Shown here: in pieces, positions 10,484 through 18,336 of the stretch
How the letters are laid out: every line of letters starts with the position of its first letter
Numbering within the stretch: position 1 is the first letter of the stretch
From: an uncultured Faecalibacterium sp.
GTDB lineage: Bacteria > Bacillota > Clostridia > Oscillospirales > Ruminococcaceae
Length of the DNA: 57,049 nt
Assembly: GCA_904394215.1 (NCBI GenBank)
Contig: CAJFNF010000009.1
Span: forward strand, 1-57,049
Direction: 5' to 3'
Position numbers and translations under genes: made by a program
The notes under the pieces: generated by a model
Databases searched by the model: none
Told to the model about the DNA's origin: nothing
What the model saw: the letters and a program-made list of their open reading frames with translations, nothing else

Positions 10484-10515
10484 CCCTGCTCCTGTGAGCG
10501 GGGATTTTTTTATTT
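10484..10515 (+). terminator. Terminator module in repeat copy 1
   Basis: CCCTGCTC pairs with GAGCGGGG across a four-base loop, followed by ATTTTTTTATTTTT. Confidence 0.55.
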
Positions 10516-10539
10516 TTATCAAATAAGCGGGGGTGGGGC

Positions 10540-10585
10540 CGGTGGTGGCACAAACTGTGCCGCCACATCTTTTTCTTTATTTTTC
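10540..10585 (+). terminator. Second terminator module in repeat copy 1
   Basis: GTGGTGGCAC and GTGCCGCCAC form a 10-bp stem (one wobble) with loop AAACT, followed by ATCTTTTTCTTTATTTTT. Confidence 0.7.
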
Positions 10586-10956
10586 ATCGAATCCCCCCGG
10601 GTTGCGGTGCCCTGTTTTTGCGGCGCGGGACGTGGCCCGCTTGCAAAAAGCAGACCGCTGCCCCTGCTCCGCCTCGCTGCATCTGCCGCAGGCAGCGCTT
10701 CGGCTGCACAGCCCACCACCCGCAGAGGTGCCCCTGCAGCCTGCGGCTGCGCCCCCCTGTTGTGGGGCTCTAAACCTGTCACTGCTCCTTCCAGGCCCCC
10801 GCAGCCCAAACCCAGAAGGAAGCAGCTCCCGCCCTCGGGAACCCTTTTCCTTCTATTGGCATTGCCGCAGTGAAAGGCCCCCTGCAACGAAAATCCAGGA
10901 CGAACAGCCCCCCGGCGGCAGTTGGTGTGACAGTCCCGGTAGCGCCGCCGGGTGAG

Positions 10957-11015
10957 GGAGCAGCTGCAAGTTCAGAGCCCCTGTCAAGGGGCGGCGGCGC
11001 AGCCGCGGGGTTACC
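10957..11015 (+). repeat. C-unit repeat, inverted relative to copy 1
   Basis: GGAGCAGC..., GTTCAGAGCCCC, GGGGCGG, GCGCAGCCGCGGGG and TTACC match, on the opposite strand, the block that ends copy 1. Between here and about 11150 the sequence resembles a decayed inverted copy (a GGGGCCGCAGGGCCC hairpin at about 11050 and AAAGTGAAAAG near 11130). Confidence 0.65.
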
Positions 11016-11165
11016 GCTATGGGCGGGTGGCTGCGCAGCGTCCAGACGGGCCCTGCGGCCCCGGACAGCGCTAAAGGCCAAAGCACCCAACTTTTCAATT
11101 AAAAACAAAAAAACAACACATCAACGCCAAAAGTGAAAAGAAAAGTATGACTTCTAAATTCCCCC

Positions 11166-11193
11166 TTGCTTTTTCCGCCGCTTGTGGTATACT
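11166..11193 (+). promoter_or_regulatory. Promoter of the FMN riboswitch/ribU transcript
   Basis: TTGCTT, 16 bases and TATACT with a TGG extension, just upstream of the riboswitch. Confidence 0.75.
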
Positions 11194-11204
11194 GTTGCCA
11201 GAAA

Positions 11205-11325
11205 GTTCGTTTCAGGGCGGGGTGAAATTCCCCACCGGCGGTAAAGCCCGCGACCACCTGTCATTCAGGTGCTGACCCGGTGTAATTCCGGGGCCGACGG
11301 TACAGTCCGGATGGTAGAGACGATG
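11205..11325 (+). ncRNA. FMN riboswitch (RFN element)
   Basis: Contains the diagnostic RFN blocks in order: TTCAGGGCGGGGTGAAATTC, CCCACCGGCGGT, AAGCCCGCGA, a variable CACCTG...CAGGTG stem, GCTGACCCGGTGTAATTCCG, GGGCCGACGGT and AGTCCGGATGG. It binds FMN and, through the terminator just downstream, should switch off ribU when flavin is plentiful. Confidence 0.97.
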
Positions 11326-11344
11326 GACAGATTCGATGTCATTG

Positions 11345-11384
11345 CGCCCTGTTGCATTCTATGGCAACAGGGCGTTTTCTGTTT
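11345..11384 (+). terminator. Riboswitch-controlled terminator
   Basis: An 11-bp perfect stem, CGCCCTGTTGC with GCAACAGGGCG, then TTTTCTGTTT. It sits between the FMN aptamer and ribU and is the expected expression platform. Confidence 0.93.
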
Positions 11385-11451
11385 GTCTCCCGGTTGAAAA
11401 GGGCTTTCCAGAATTTTTGGAATGGGGCCATTGCCCCGGGAGGTAACATAT

Positions 11452-12090
11452 ATGGAAGCAAATTCTCAAGCCAAAACCATGCACGCACCCGGCCAGGACC
11501 GGGACCGCATCCGCAAGCTCACCGTCACCGCCATGCTGTCGGCGGTGGCCTTCGTGCTGATGTTCATGGACTTCCCCCTGCCCATGATCATGCCGTCCTT
11601 TGTTCAGATGGACTTCTCCGACCTGCCCGAGCTGCTGGGCGCCTTCGCCCTGGGCCCCGTATACGGCATCCTGGTGGCCCTGATCAAAAACCTGCTCCAC
11701 CTGATCCTGGCCGGCTCCACCAACGGCGTGGGCGAGCTGTGCAACTTCCTGCTGGGCGCTTCCTTCGCATGGGTGGCCGGCTTCGTCTACCAGCGCAAAA
11801 AGACCCGCAGCGGCGCCGTGCTGGGCGCTGTGCTGGGCGCTGTGGCGATGGGCGTCTTCAGCGTGCCCCTCAACTTCTTCCTGACCTACCCCGCCTATGT
11901 GGTGGTCTACGGCATGCCCATGGACGTGATCCTGGGCATGTACCAGGCCATCCTGCCCTCGGCGGACAGCCTGCTGAAGTGCCTGATCATCTTCAATATG
12001 CCCTGGACCCTGGCCAAGGGCCTGCTGGATGCAGCCATCTGCATGCTGATCTACAAGCCCCTGTCCCCGATCCTCCACGGCCGCCACTGA
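11452..12090 (+). CDS. ribU: Riboflavin ECF transporter S component
   Basis: A 212-residue, six-helix membrane protein: LTVTAMLSAVAFVLMFMDFPLP, then MDFSDLPELLGAFALGPVYGILVALIKNLLHL, the riboflavin-pocket region typical of RibU. It captures riboflavin and works with the shared EcfA/A'/T energy module, which is not in this window. Start chosen at the ATG preceded by GGAGG. The upstream FMN riboswitch fixes both substrate and regulation. Stands alone, closed by a terminator. Confidence 0.95.
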   Translation: MEANSQAKTMHAPGQDRDRIRKLTVTAMLSAVAFVLMFMDFPLPMIMPSFVQMDFSDLPELLGAFALGPVYGILVALIKNLLHLILAGSTNGVGELCNFLLGASFAWVAGFVYQRKKTRSGAVLGAVLGAVAMGVFSVPLNFFLTYPAYVVVYGMPMDVILGMYQAILPSADSLLKCLIIFNMPWTLAKGLLDAAICMLIYKPLSPILHGRH

Positions 12091-12118
12091 GTAAAGGTCT
12101 GAATTTCAAACACATTGT

Positions 12119-12149
12119 CCCGTCTGCCCCCGGCAGGCGGGCTTTTTTT
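12119..12149 (+). terminator. ribU terminator
   Basis: CCCGTCTGCC pairs with GGCAGGCGGG around CCC, followed by CTTTTTTT. Confidence 0.9.
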
Positions 12150-12345
12150 CGGAAATTTGCTGTGTTTTTTGGAAAAAACAAACTTTTGTTACAATTATGC
12201 GCTACACTAAGCAAGATGGGCAGCTCTCCCCGGCCGGGTTCCGCCGGAAAAAGGGGAAGGGGGCGCCCGTCGAGGGGATGCCGGGGCACAGCGGTCCCGG
12301 CGCTTGGCCGCCCCCGGGGCGGCTGGAAAAAGGAGCGTGAGCGCA

Positions 12346-12906
12346 TTGGCACAGACAACCAAGCGGGCCCTGGCAGCTTCCTTCAAGGAACTGCTGGCCC
12401 AGAAACCTTTCAACAAGATCACCATCAGCGATATCACCGAGCACTGCGGTGTCAACCGGATGACCTTTTATTATCACTTTCACGATATCTACGACCTGGC
12501 CCAGTGGGCTTTCGAAGAGGAAACCGCAGAGCTGCTGAACGGCAGCCTCAGCGCCGCCAGCTGGAAAGAAGGCTTCGTGATGGTGGCGCGCCAGCTGGAG
12601 GAAAACCAGGTCCTGCTGGCCAACATCTGCCGTTCGGTGCCCCGCCGGGAACTGGAACAGCGGATGAAGGGCCTGGTCCAGCGGCTGCTGGACCCCATCC
12701 TGAAACGGGAGCTGGGGGACGCCGCCGTTGACCCCCAAGACTGGGAGTTCACGGTGCATTTCTACATCGACGCCATGGTGGGGGTCCTGCTGGAATGGAT
12801 GGACGGCGGCATGAAGACCGAGCCCAAAATTCTGGCCTGGCGGCTGGACATCCTCTGCGGCGGCGGCATCCGCCAGGCTGTGGAAGGGTTCCGGACCAAA
12901 ATGTAA
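12346..12906 (+). CDS. TetR/AcrR-family transcriptional regulator (DhaS-like)
   Basis: A 186-residue protein with an N-terminal TetR HTH (AQTTKRALAASFKELLAQKP, then ITISDITEHCGVNRMTFYYHFHDIYDLAQWAF) and a C-terminal helical domain resembling the TetR_C_8/DhaS group, which often controls an adjacent or distant enzyme and may not bind a classical drug ligand. The start is taken as TTG, ten bases after AAAAAGGAG, because it gives the usual MAQTTK-type opening; an in-frame GTG 12 bases upstream is too close to the ribosome binding site. No partner gene sits next to it, so its target is unknown. Confidence 0.85.
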   Translation: MAQTTKRALAASFKELLAQKPFNKITISDITEHCGVNRMTFYYHFHDIYDLAQWAFEEETAELLNGSLSAASWKEGFVMVARQLEENQVLLANICRSVPRRELEQRMKGLVQRLLDPILKRELGDAAVDPQDWEFTVHFYIDAMVGVLLEWMDGGMKTEPKILAWRLDILCGGGIRQAVEGFRTKM

Positions 12907-12927
12907 CAGCGGGAGGCACAGCCTCCG

Positions 12928-12966
12928 GGACCGGCGGGGTCAAAGGGCCCTGCCGGTCCTTTTTAT
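12928..12966 (+). terminator. Terminator of the TetR-type gene
   Basis: GGACCGGC pairs with GCCGGTCC (extended by a G/C-rich inner stem), followed by TTTTTAT. Confidence 0.85.
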
Positions 12967-12980
12967 ACCTATAAGAATAC

Positions 12981-13014
12981 AAATAAAAAAGCGGCAGGCC
13001 CGAAGGCCCGCCGC
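12981..13014 (-). terminator. hisS terminator
   Basis: On the minus strand GCGGCGGGCC and GGCCTGCCGC form a stem with loop TTCG, followed by TTTTTTATTTG. Confidence 0.9.
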
Positions 13015-13030
13015 AGAGGGTGTATCGCTT

Positions 13031-14275
13031 TTATTTGCGGTCGGCAAACCACTTGATTTCGTCCTTGCCGGCAAAGGCAGCCCCGGCGAAACCGGCGGCT
13101 TCCAGGGCGCCCAGCTGCTTGCCCAGCTTTTTGCCCTGGGGCAGGACGGTGACGCTGTGGTCGGCCCGCAGGGCCTCGGCCTGGGCCAGCACAGCGGGGA
13201 AGTCGACGCCTGCCGGGTAGAGCAGGGCGATCTTCTGCTTGGCGCCGGGGATCTGGTAGCCCTGCTCCAGCAGGATGCCGCAGACCCGCTCAAAACCGAT
13301 GGAGAAGCCCACAGCCGGCACCTGCTGGCCCAGGAACTTGCCCACCATGTTGTCGTAGCGGCCGCCGCCGGCCACGGCGCCGGCAAACTGGGGGCACACC
13401 ACCTCGAACACCATGCCGGTGTAGTAGCCCTGGCCCCGGACCAGGCTGGGGCAGTAGGCCACCTTGTACTTGCCCTCGGCCAGGCGGCCGGCGGTGGCCA
13501 GCACGTACTTCAGGTCATCGGCAATGGAGGGGTCGGCGCAGCGGGCCGCCACGGCGTCCAGGGTCACAGAGCCCTGGGCCAGGAAGTCGGCCAGCTGCCG
13601 GATGGCATCGGCGGGCAGGCCCTTTTCGGTCAGCTCGGCCTCCACGCCCTCGGCCCCCACCTTGTCCATCTTGTCGAAGGTGATGCAGACCGAATCCAGG
13701 GTGTCGGGGGCAAAGCCCATGCTCTCCAGCATCCCGCGGAGGATCCGGCGATCGTTGATGTTGACGGTGAAGCCGTCAAAGCCGATCTTCAGCAGGGCCC
13801 GGGCGGTGACGTCGATCAGCTCCACCTCGGCGTTGGGGCTCTCGTCCCCCAGGATGTCGATGTCGCACTGGACGAACTCCCGCAGGCGGCCCTTCTGGGG
13901 CCGCTCGGCACGGAACACCCGGTCGGTCTGGATCACCTTGAAGGGGCTGGGCAGGGCGTTCCGGTTGGCTGCGTAGTAGCGGGACAGGGGCAGGGTCAGG
14001 TCGTACCGCAGGCCCATGTCGGCCAGGGAATCATATTTGCCGGCGTTCAGGGCGGCGGTCAGCTTGTCCCCCCGCTTGAGAACCTTGAAGATCAGGTTCA
14101 GGTTTTCGCCGCCGTCCGACTTGTCCAGGTTTTCCAGGTCCTCCAGCATGGGGGTGGAAATCCGCTCAAAACCGGCGGCACGGTACACTTCCAGAATCTG
14201 GCCCTGGATGTAATCCCGCAGGGTCTGTTCAGCGGGCAGAAGGTCCCGCATCCCTTTTAAAGGCTGAGTTTTCAT
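13031..14275 (-). CDS. hisS: Histidyl-tRNA synthetase
   Basis: Charges tRNA-His in the cytoplasm. A class II synthetase of 414 residues: motif 1 region near the start (MKTQPLKGMRDLLPAEQ), motif 2 around VIQTDRVFRAERPQKGRLREFVQCDIDILG, the histidine loop RGQGYYTGMVFEV, and motif 3 in AVGFSIGFERV, then an anticodon-binding domain. The ATG at 14275 has GGGAG upstream; a longer in-frame form would include the untranslated leader. A strong promoter lies 65 bases upstream. No T-box leader is present. Confidence 0.97.
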   Translation of the reverse strand: MKTQPLKGMRDLLPAEQTLRDYIQGQILEVYRAAGFERISTPMLEDLENLDKSDGGENLNLIFKVLKRGDKLTAALNAGKYDSLADMGLRYDLTLPLSRYYAANRNALPSPFKVIQTDRVFRAERPQKGRLREFVQCDIDILGDESPNAEVELIDVTARALLKIGFDGFTVNINDRRILRGMLESMGFAPDTLDSVCITFDKMDKVGAEGVEAELTEKGLPADAIRQLADFLAQGSVTLDAVAARCADPSIADDLKYVLATAGRLAEGKYKVAYCPSLVRGQGYYTGMVFEVVCPQFAGAVAGGGRYDNMVGKFLGQQVPAVGFSIGFERVCGILLEQGYQIPGAKQKIALLYPAGVDFPAVLAQAEALRADHSVTVLPQGKKLGKQLGALEAAGFAGAAFAGKDEIKWFADRK

Positions 14276-14346
14276 CTTGTATTGTCTCCCTCTCTGTTTC
14301 CGGCCGGAGGCCCCGGCTTGCAGCACATATTGGCATTGTGCCTCTC

Positions 14347-14376
14347 ATTATATAGAATCGGGGCCCGGATTGTCAA
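14347..14376 (-). promoter_or_regulatory. hisS promoter
   Basis: TTGACA, 18 bases and TATAAT on the minus strand, all consensus. Confidence 0.85.
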
Positions 14377-14420
14377 CCAAAAGGGGCATACTATCTCCAG
14401 AAAGAGGGGAGTGTCTGCCC

Positions 14421-15599
14421 ATGTCCAGCCAAAATACCGCCCGTCCCGCCGCCATCCTGGCCGCCGGGGCCTGTATCCAGCTGCTCACCGGCCTGCCCGC
14501 CGCCTGGGGGGTGTTCCAGCAGCCGGTGATGGAGGAATACGCCCTGGAAGAGGGGGCCGCCGCCCTGGCCTTCAGCGTCCTGATCGCCGCCTACGGGGCG
14601 GGGTGCGTCATCGGGGGCTTTTTGCAGGACAAGCAGGGCCCCCGCTGCGCCGCCCTCTGGGGCACCGCCCTGCTGGAAGGGGGGCTGATTTTGGGGGCGG
14701 CCCTGCTGCCGGGGGACTGGGGCCGGGCCCTGCCCTGGAGCTTCAGCATCCCGGCGGGGCTGGGCACCGCCTTTCTGTACCCTGCCATCCAGTCCTGCGT
14801 CCAGAAGTGGTACCAGGGGAAAAAGGGCTTTGCCACCGGCATCATCGGGGCCGCCGCCGGGCTGTCGGGGGCCTTTTTGACCTTGGTGGTGCGGCTGCTG
14901 ACCCCCCTGTGGGGGATCCGGGGGGCCTTCTGGGCCCTGGGGGGCGCGGCCCTGCCGGTGTGCCTGGCGGGGGCGGCCCTGCTGCGCAACCCGCCCCAGG
15001 CCCAAAAGGCTGCCGCCGGACAGAAGGGCCCCGACTACACCCCCGGCCAGATGCTCCGGACCCGGCAGTACTGGCTGTGCACCGCAGCGGTCTGCTTTTC
15101 CACCCCGGCGGTGCTGCTGTTCAGCCCCATCATCCTCCGGCTGGGGATGGAGCGGGGGCTGGAAGAGGGCCAGGCGGTGTGGGCGGTGGTGCTGGGCAGC
15201 GTGGGCAGCACCGCGGGCCGGCTGCTGATGCCCCTGCTCAGCGACAAAATCGGCCGCCGCCCCACCGACCTGCTGCTGTTCGCCCTGTCGGCAGGGCTGT
15301 CGGCGGGCTTCGCCTTTGCGGAGGGCTGGTGGGTGGTTGCAGCCTACGCCGGTCTCACCTTCTGCTATTCGGCTTTGGCGGCGGTGCTGCCCGCCTTTTC
15401 CACCGACCTGTTCGGCCTGCCCCACGCCGGGGTCAACTATGGGTTCCTGGCCCTGGGCCAGAGCGCCGGGAGCCTGGCCTTCCCCCTGGCGGCCCAGGCC
15501 CTGGGGCTGGAGGCAGGCCGCCACTGGGTGGCGGTGGGGGCGGCGCTGGCGGGCCTTGGATGCATCTGGTTTGTAAAGCCCACACAACAAAACACCTGA
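14421..15599 (+). CDS. MFS transporter, OFA (oxalate/formate antiporter)-like
   Basis: A 392-residue, twelve-helix major facilitator. The OFA look comes from the AAGACIQLLTGLPAAWGVFQQPVMEEY opening, the A-type motif GGFLQDKQGPR after helix 2, GLGTAFLYPAIQSCVQKWYQGKKGFATGIIGAAAG, and RLLMPLLSDKIGRRPTDLL in the second half. Substrates of this branch are small organic anions; which one is not predictable. Start taken at the ATG 10 bases after GAGGGGA. It is divergent from hisS; no clear promoter of its own is seen. Monocistronic. Confidence 0.85.
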   Translation: MSSQNTARPAAILAAGACIQLLTGLPAAWGVFQQPVMEEYALEEGAAALAFSVLIAAYGAGCVIGGFLQDKQGPRCAALWGTALLEGGLILGAALLPGDWGRALPWSFSIPAGLGTAFLYPAIQSCVQKWYQGKKGFATGIIGAAAGLSGAFLTLVVRLLTPLWGIRGAFWALGGAALPVCLAGAALLRNPPQAQKAAAGQKGPDYTPGQMLRTRQYWLCTAAVCFSTPAVLLFSPIILRLGMERGLEEGQAVWAVVLGSVGSTAGRLLMPLLSDKIGRRPTDLLLFALSAGLSAGFAFAEGWWVVAAYAGLTFCYSALAAVLPAFSTDLFGLPHAGVNYGFLALGQSAGSLAFPLAAQALGLEAGRHWVAVGAALAGLGCIWFVKPTQQNT

Positions 15600-15654
15600 T
15601 CAATCGAAGAAGTTTCCTGAATCCTACAAAAGAAATGAAATTTTCCTCTGCGCC

Positions 15655-15683
15655 TTGACAAAGGGATAACAATCCGGTACAAT
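15655..15683 (+). promoter_or_regulatory. Promoter of the flavoprotein reductase operon
   Basis: TTGACA, 17 bases and TACAAT. A GGCCCGGC...GGGCC stem follows in the leader before the AAAGGA site. Confidence 0.85.
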
Positions 15684-15759
15684 CGATCAGAAAGGCCCGG
15701 CAGGACGGGCCTGTCTGCGTCCGTTTGGCGCGGATTCCTGTAAGCAGAAAGGAAAGAAT

Positions 15760-17658
15760 ATGAGAAAACGCATTACAGCCCTGGCCCTGGCCGCCGTCAT
15801 GGCATTTGGCCTCACCGCCTGCGGCAAAGGCGCATCCTCCACGGCCGCTTCGGGCGGCGTGTCGGGTGAGTACACCGGCACCGCCCAGGGTATGGGCGGC
15901 GACGTCACCGTCACCGTCACCCTGACCGACGGCGCCATCACCGACTGTGTCATCACCGGCGACGGCGAGACCGAGGGCATCGGCTCGGTGGTCATCGAAA
16001 ACGCCCCCGAGGAGATCGTCTCGGGCAACAAGGGCGCCATCGACGTGGTGGCCGGCGCCACCATCACCTCCAACGCCGTCAACCAGGCCCTGGCCGCTGC
16101 CCTGGCCGAGGCAGGGCTGGACGCAGCCGACTTCACCGGCAATGGCAGCGCCTCCGAGACCGCCGACGACCAGGTGATTGACACCGACATCGTGGTGGTG
16201 GGCGCCGGCGGCGCCGGCATGACCGCCGCCATCGCTGCTGCCAACGAGGGCAAGAGTGTGGTCATCCTGGAGAGCCAGGCCATGGTGGGCGGCAACTCGG
16301 TCCGCGCCACCGGCGGCCTGAACGCTGCCAAGACCCCCGCCCAGGACGAGAACGAGTTCAACGAGGCCGCCGGCGTGGAAAAGACCCTGGAGACCGCCGC
16401 CAGCAGCTACGCCGACAACGAGACCATCACCGCCCTGGCCAAGACGGTGTCTGAGCAGTGGGCCCAGTACCAGGCAAACCCTGTGGGCTACTTTGACTCG
16501 GTGGAGCTGATGGAGCTGGACACCATGATCGGCGGCAAGGGCATCAACGACCCCGCCCTGGTGGAGACCCTCTGCTCCAACTCGGCGGACGCCATCGTCT
16601 GGCTGTCCGAGCAGGGCATCGACCTGCCCAGCGTCTCCAGCTTCGGCGGCGCATCGGTCAAGCGGATCCACCGCCCCCTGGACGACGAGGGCAAGGTGGT
16701 GTCTGTGGGCAGCTACATGATCCCCCGTCTGGAATCCAAGTGCAAGGAGCTGGGGGTTGAGGTGATGCTGAACACCACTGCCACCAAGATCCTCACCGAC
16801 GCCAACGGCGCAGCCGTGGGCATCGAGGCCACCGGCAAGAACGGCCAGACCGTCACCGTCAACGCCAAGGCTGTGATCCTGGCCACCGGCGGCTTCGGCG
16901 CCAACCTGGACATGGTGGTCCAGTACAAGCCCGACCTGAAGGGCTTCATGACCACCAACGCCGCCGGCGCCCAGGGCCAGGGCATTGACATGGCCGTGGC
17001 CATCGGCGCAGGCACTGTGGACATGGACCAGATCCAGATCCACCCCACCGTGGAGGCCAACACCGCCGCCCTCATCACCGAGGGCCTGCGGGGTGACGGC
17101 GCCATCCTGGTCAACGCCGAGGGCAAGCGGTTCACCGACGAGGTGGGCACCCGCGACGTTGTCTCCGCCGCCGAGATCGCCCAGACCGGCAGCTACAGCT
17201 GGCTGGTGATCGACCAGGCTATGGTGGACGCTTCCAGCGTCATCCAGGGCTACATCACCAAGGGCTACACCGTCACCGGCTCCACCTATGCCGAGCTGGC
17301 CCAGGCCATGGGCGTGGATGCAGACGCCTTCACCGCCACCATGGAGCAGTGGAACGCCTGCGTTGCAGCCGGCGAGGACACCGAGTTCGGCCGCACCAGC
17401 TTCGCCAACCCCCTGGACACCGCACCCTATTACGCCATCAAGGTCACCGCCGGCATCCACCACACCATGGGCGGCCTGACCATCAACTCCGACACCCAGG
17501 TCCTGGCCGGTGACGGCGCCGTCATCGACGGCCTGTACGCAGCCGGCGAAGTCACCGGCGGCGTCCACGGCGCCAACCGCCTGGGCGGCAACGCTGTGGC
17601 CGACTTCACCGTCTTTGGCCGCATCGCAGGCCAGCAGGCCAGCGCCTACGTTGGATGA
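15760..17658 (+). CDS. Extracellular FMN/FAD-dependent fumarate-reductase-like lipoprotein
   Basis: A 632-residue secreted lipoprotein (signal peptide with lipobox LTAC at about 18-21). A small FMN-binding domain (about 30-115) carries the covalent flavinylation motif DVVAGATITS. The FAD domain starts DTDIVVVGAGGAGMTAAIAAANEGKSVV. Fumarate-reductase residues are retained: QIHPT, TEGLRGDGA, the proton-donor Arg in GTRDVVSAA, HHTMGG and HGANRLGG. It would accept electrons through bound FMN and reduce an extracellular unsaturated acid such as fumarate; the substrate is an inference. It overlaps the NusG-II gene by four bases. A flavin-transferring ApbE is not in this window. Confidence 0.9.
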   Translation: MRKRITALALAAVMAFGLTACGKGASSTAASGGVSGEYTGTAQGMGGDVTVTVTLTDGAITDCVITGDGETEGIGSVVIENAPEEIVSGNKGAIDVVAGATITSNAVNQALAAALAEAGLDAADFTGNGSASETADDQVIDTDIVVVGAGGAGMTAAIAAANEGKSVVILESQAMVGGNSVRATGGLNAAKTPAQDENEFNEAAGVEKTLETAASSYADNETITALAKTVSEQWAQYQANPVGYFDSVELMELDTMIGGKGINDPALVETLCSNSADAIVWLSEQGIDLPSVSSFGGASVKRIHRPLDDEGKVVSVGSYMIPRLESKCKELGVEVMLNTTATKILTDANGAAVGIEATGKNGQTVTVNAKAVILATGGFGANLDMVVQYKPDLKGFMTTNAAGAQGQGIDMAVAIGAGTVDMDQIQIHPTVEANTAALITEGLRGDGAILVNAEGKRFTDEVGTRDVVSAAEIAQTGSYSWLVIDQAMVDASSVIQGYITKGYTVTGSTYAELAQAMGVDADAFTATMEQWNACVAAGEDTEFGRTSFANPLDTAPYYAIKVTAGIHHTMGGLTINSDTQVLAGDGAVIDGLYAAGEVTGGVHGANRLGGNAVADFTVFGRIAGQQASAYVG

Positions 17659-18032
17659 GCAAACCCGGCGCTGAATCCGGAAAATCCCGCCGCTGGCTGG
17701 TGAATGTCCTGTTTGCCGCAGTGGTGCTGCTGGCGGCGGGCGGGCTGTGGCTGGCTGTGGGCCATGGGGGCCCCGCCGGCAGCCGGCTGGTGGCCGTGGC
17801 CGACTTCGGGATGGGGGCCGTTGAGGAACTCCCCCTGGACACCGACCACGACTACTACTATGAGGTGGGGGACTACATCGTCCACATCCAGGTGAAGGAC
17901 GGGGCTGCTGCCTTTCTGGACAGCCAGTGCCCCGACCACGTCTGCGAGGACTTCGGCTGGCTGAGCCGGCCCGGCCAGTGGGCCTGCTGCGTCCCCGCCG
18001 GGGTGTACCTCTCCATCGAGGAACCGGAATAA
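17655..18032 (+). CDS. NusG domain II-containing membrane-anchored protein
   Basis: A 125-residue protein with one N-terminal transmembrane segment (WLVNVLFAAVVLLAAGGLWLAV) and an extracytoplasmic NusG-II beta-barrel carrying the characteristic SQCPDHVCEDFGWLSRPGQWACCVP segment with paired cysteines. Such proteins usually accompany extracellular flavoproteins or ApbE/Rnf-type electron-transfer genes; their exact role is unknown. Its ATG overlaps the reductase stop (ATGA), implying translational coupling. Confidence 0.85.
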   Translation: MSKPGAESGKSRRWLVNVLFAAVVLLAAGGLWLAVGHGGPAGSRLVAVADFGMGAVEELPLDTDHDYYYEVGDYIVHIQVKDGAAAFLDSQCPDHVCEDFGWLSRPGQWACCVPAGVYLSIEEPE

Positions 18033-18045
18033 ATACACAACCCCG

Positions 18046-18090
18046 CAGGGGCTGCCGCAACGAAAGCGGCGGCCCCTGTTTTGTTTGTGC
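18046..18090 (+). terminator. Terminator of the reductase operon
   Basis: A 13-bp stem, CAGGGGCTGCCGC with GCGGCGGCCCCTG, loop AACGAAA, followed by TTTTGTTTGT. The rest of the interval to 18235 is AT-rich with no gene. Confidence 0.9.
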
Positions 18091-18235
18091 AGTGGAATCT
18101 TCCAAGATAAACTGAATGGGGTTTTGAGGATATTTTTCCTGAACAGAATATGGTCGAGCTGTGAAATCAGGATGAAAAAGTGGGAAAAATCCACAGGATC
18201 TTTTTAAAAATTCTATGAAAGAAAAGGTCTTTTGC

Positions 18236-18263
18236 TTGTTAGTTACCGGCGGTGTGTTATAAT
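18236..18263 (+). promoter_or_regulatory. Promoter of the ABC exporter operon
   Basis: TTGTTA, 16 bases and TATAAT with a TGT extension. Confidence 0.75.
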
Positions 18264-18336
18264 AGAATCACAGTTCGCGGGGTTTCGGGGCCGGCCGGCC
18301 CTGTCCCCGGCACAAGCAGATCAGGAGGAATAGTAC

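Larger units (their letters stand above)
10347..10788 (+). repeat. Modular intergenic repeat, copy 1
   Basis: Begins with the palindrome CCTACTTTTT / AAAAAGTAGG and runs CAAAAAGCTTTT, CAACTTGTACCGGGCAAC, a CTGGGCTGCGCCCGG hairpin, a GAGCGGGGATTTTTTT terminator, a GTGGTGGCAC/GTGCCGCCAC terminator, a TTTTTGCGGCGC hairpin and finally the GGTGCCCCTGCAG block. The same modules occur in the same order at 51146-51524 and, inverted and shorter, at 52007-51731. No protein-coding signal is convincing. Confidence 0.8.

Noticed and set aside
10533-11136. Several open frames in repeat island 1
   Set aside because: They coincide with hairpin repeats, have no ribosome binding sites and encode low-complexity Pro/Ala/Arg sequence.
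14276-14346. T-box leader for hisS
   Set aside because: The leader is only about 65 bases and lacks a T-box sequence and specifier stem.
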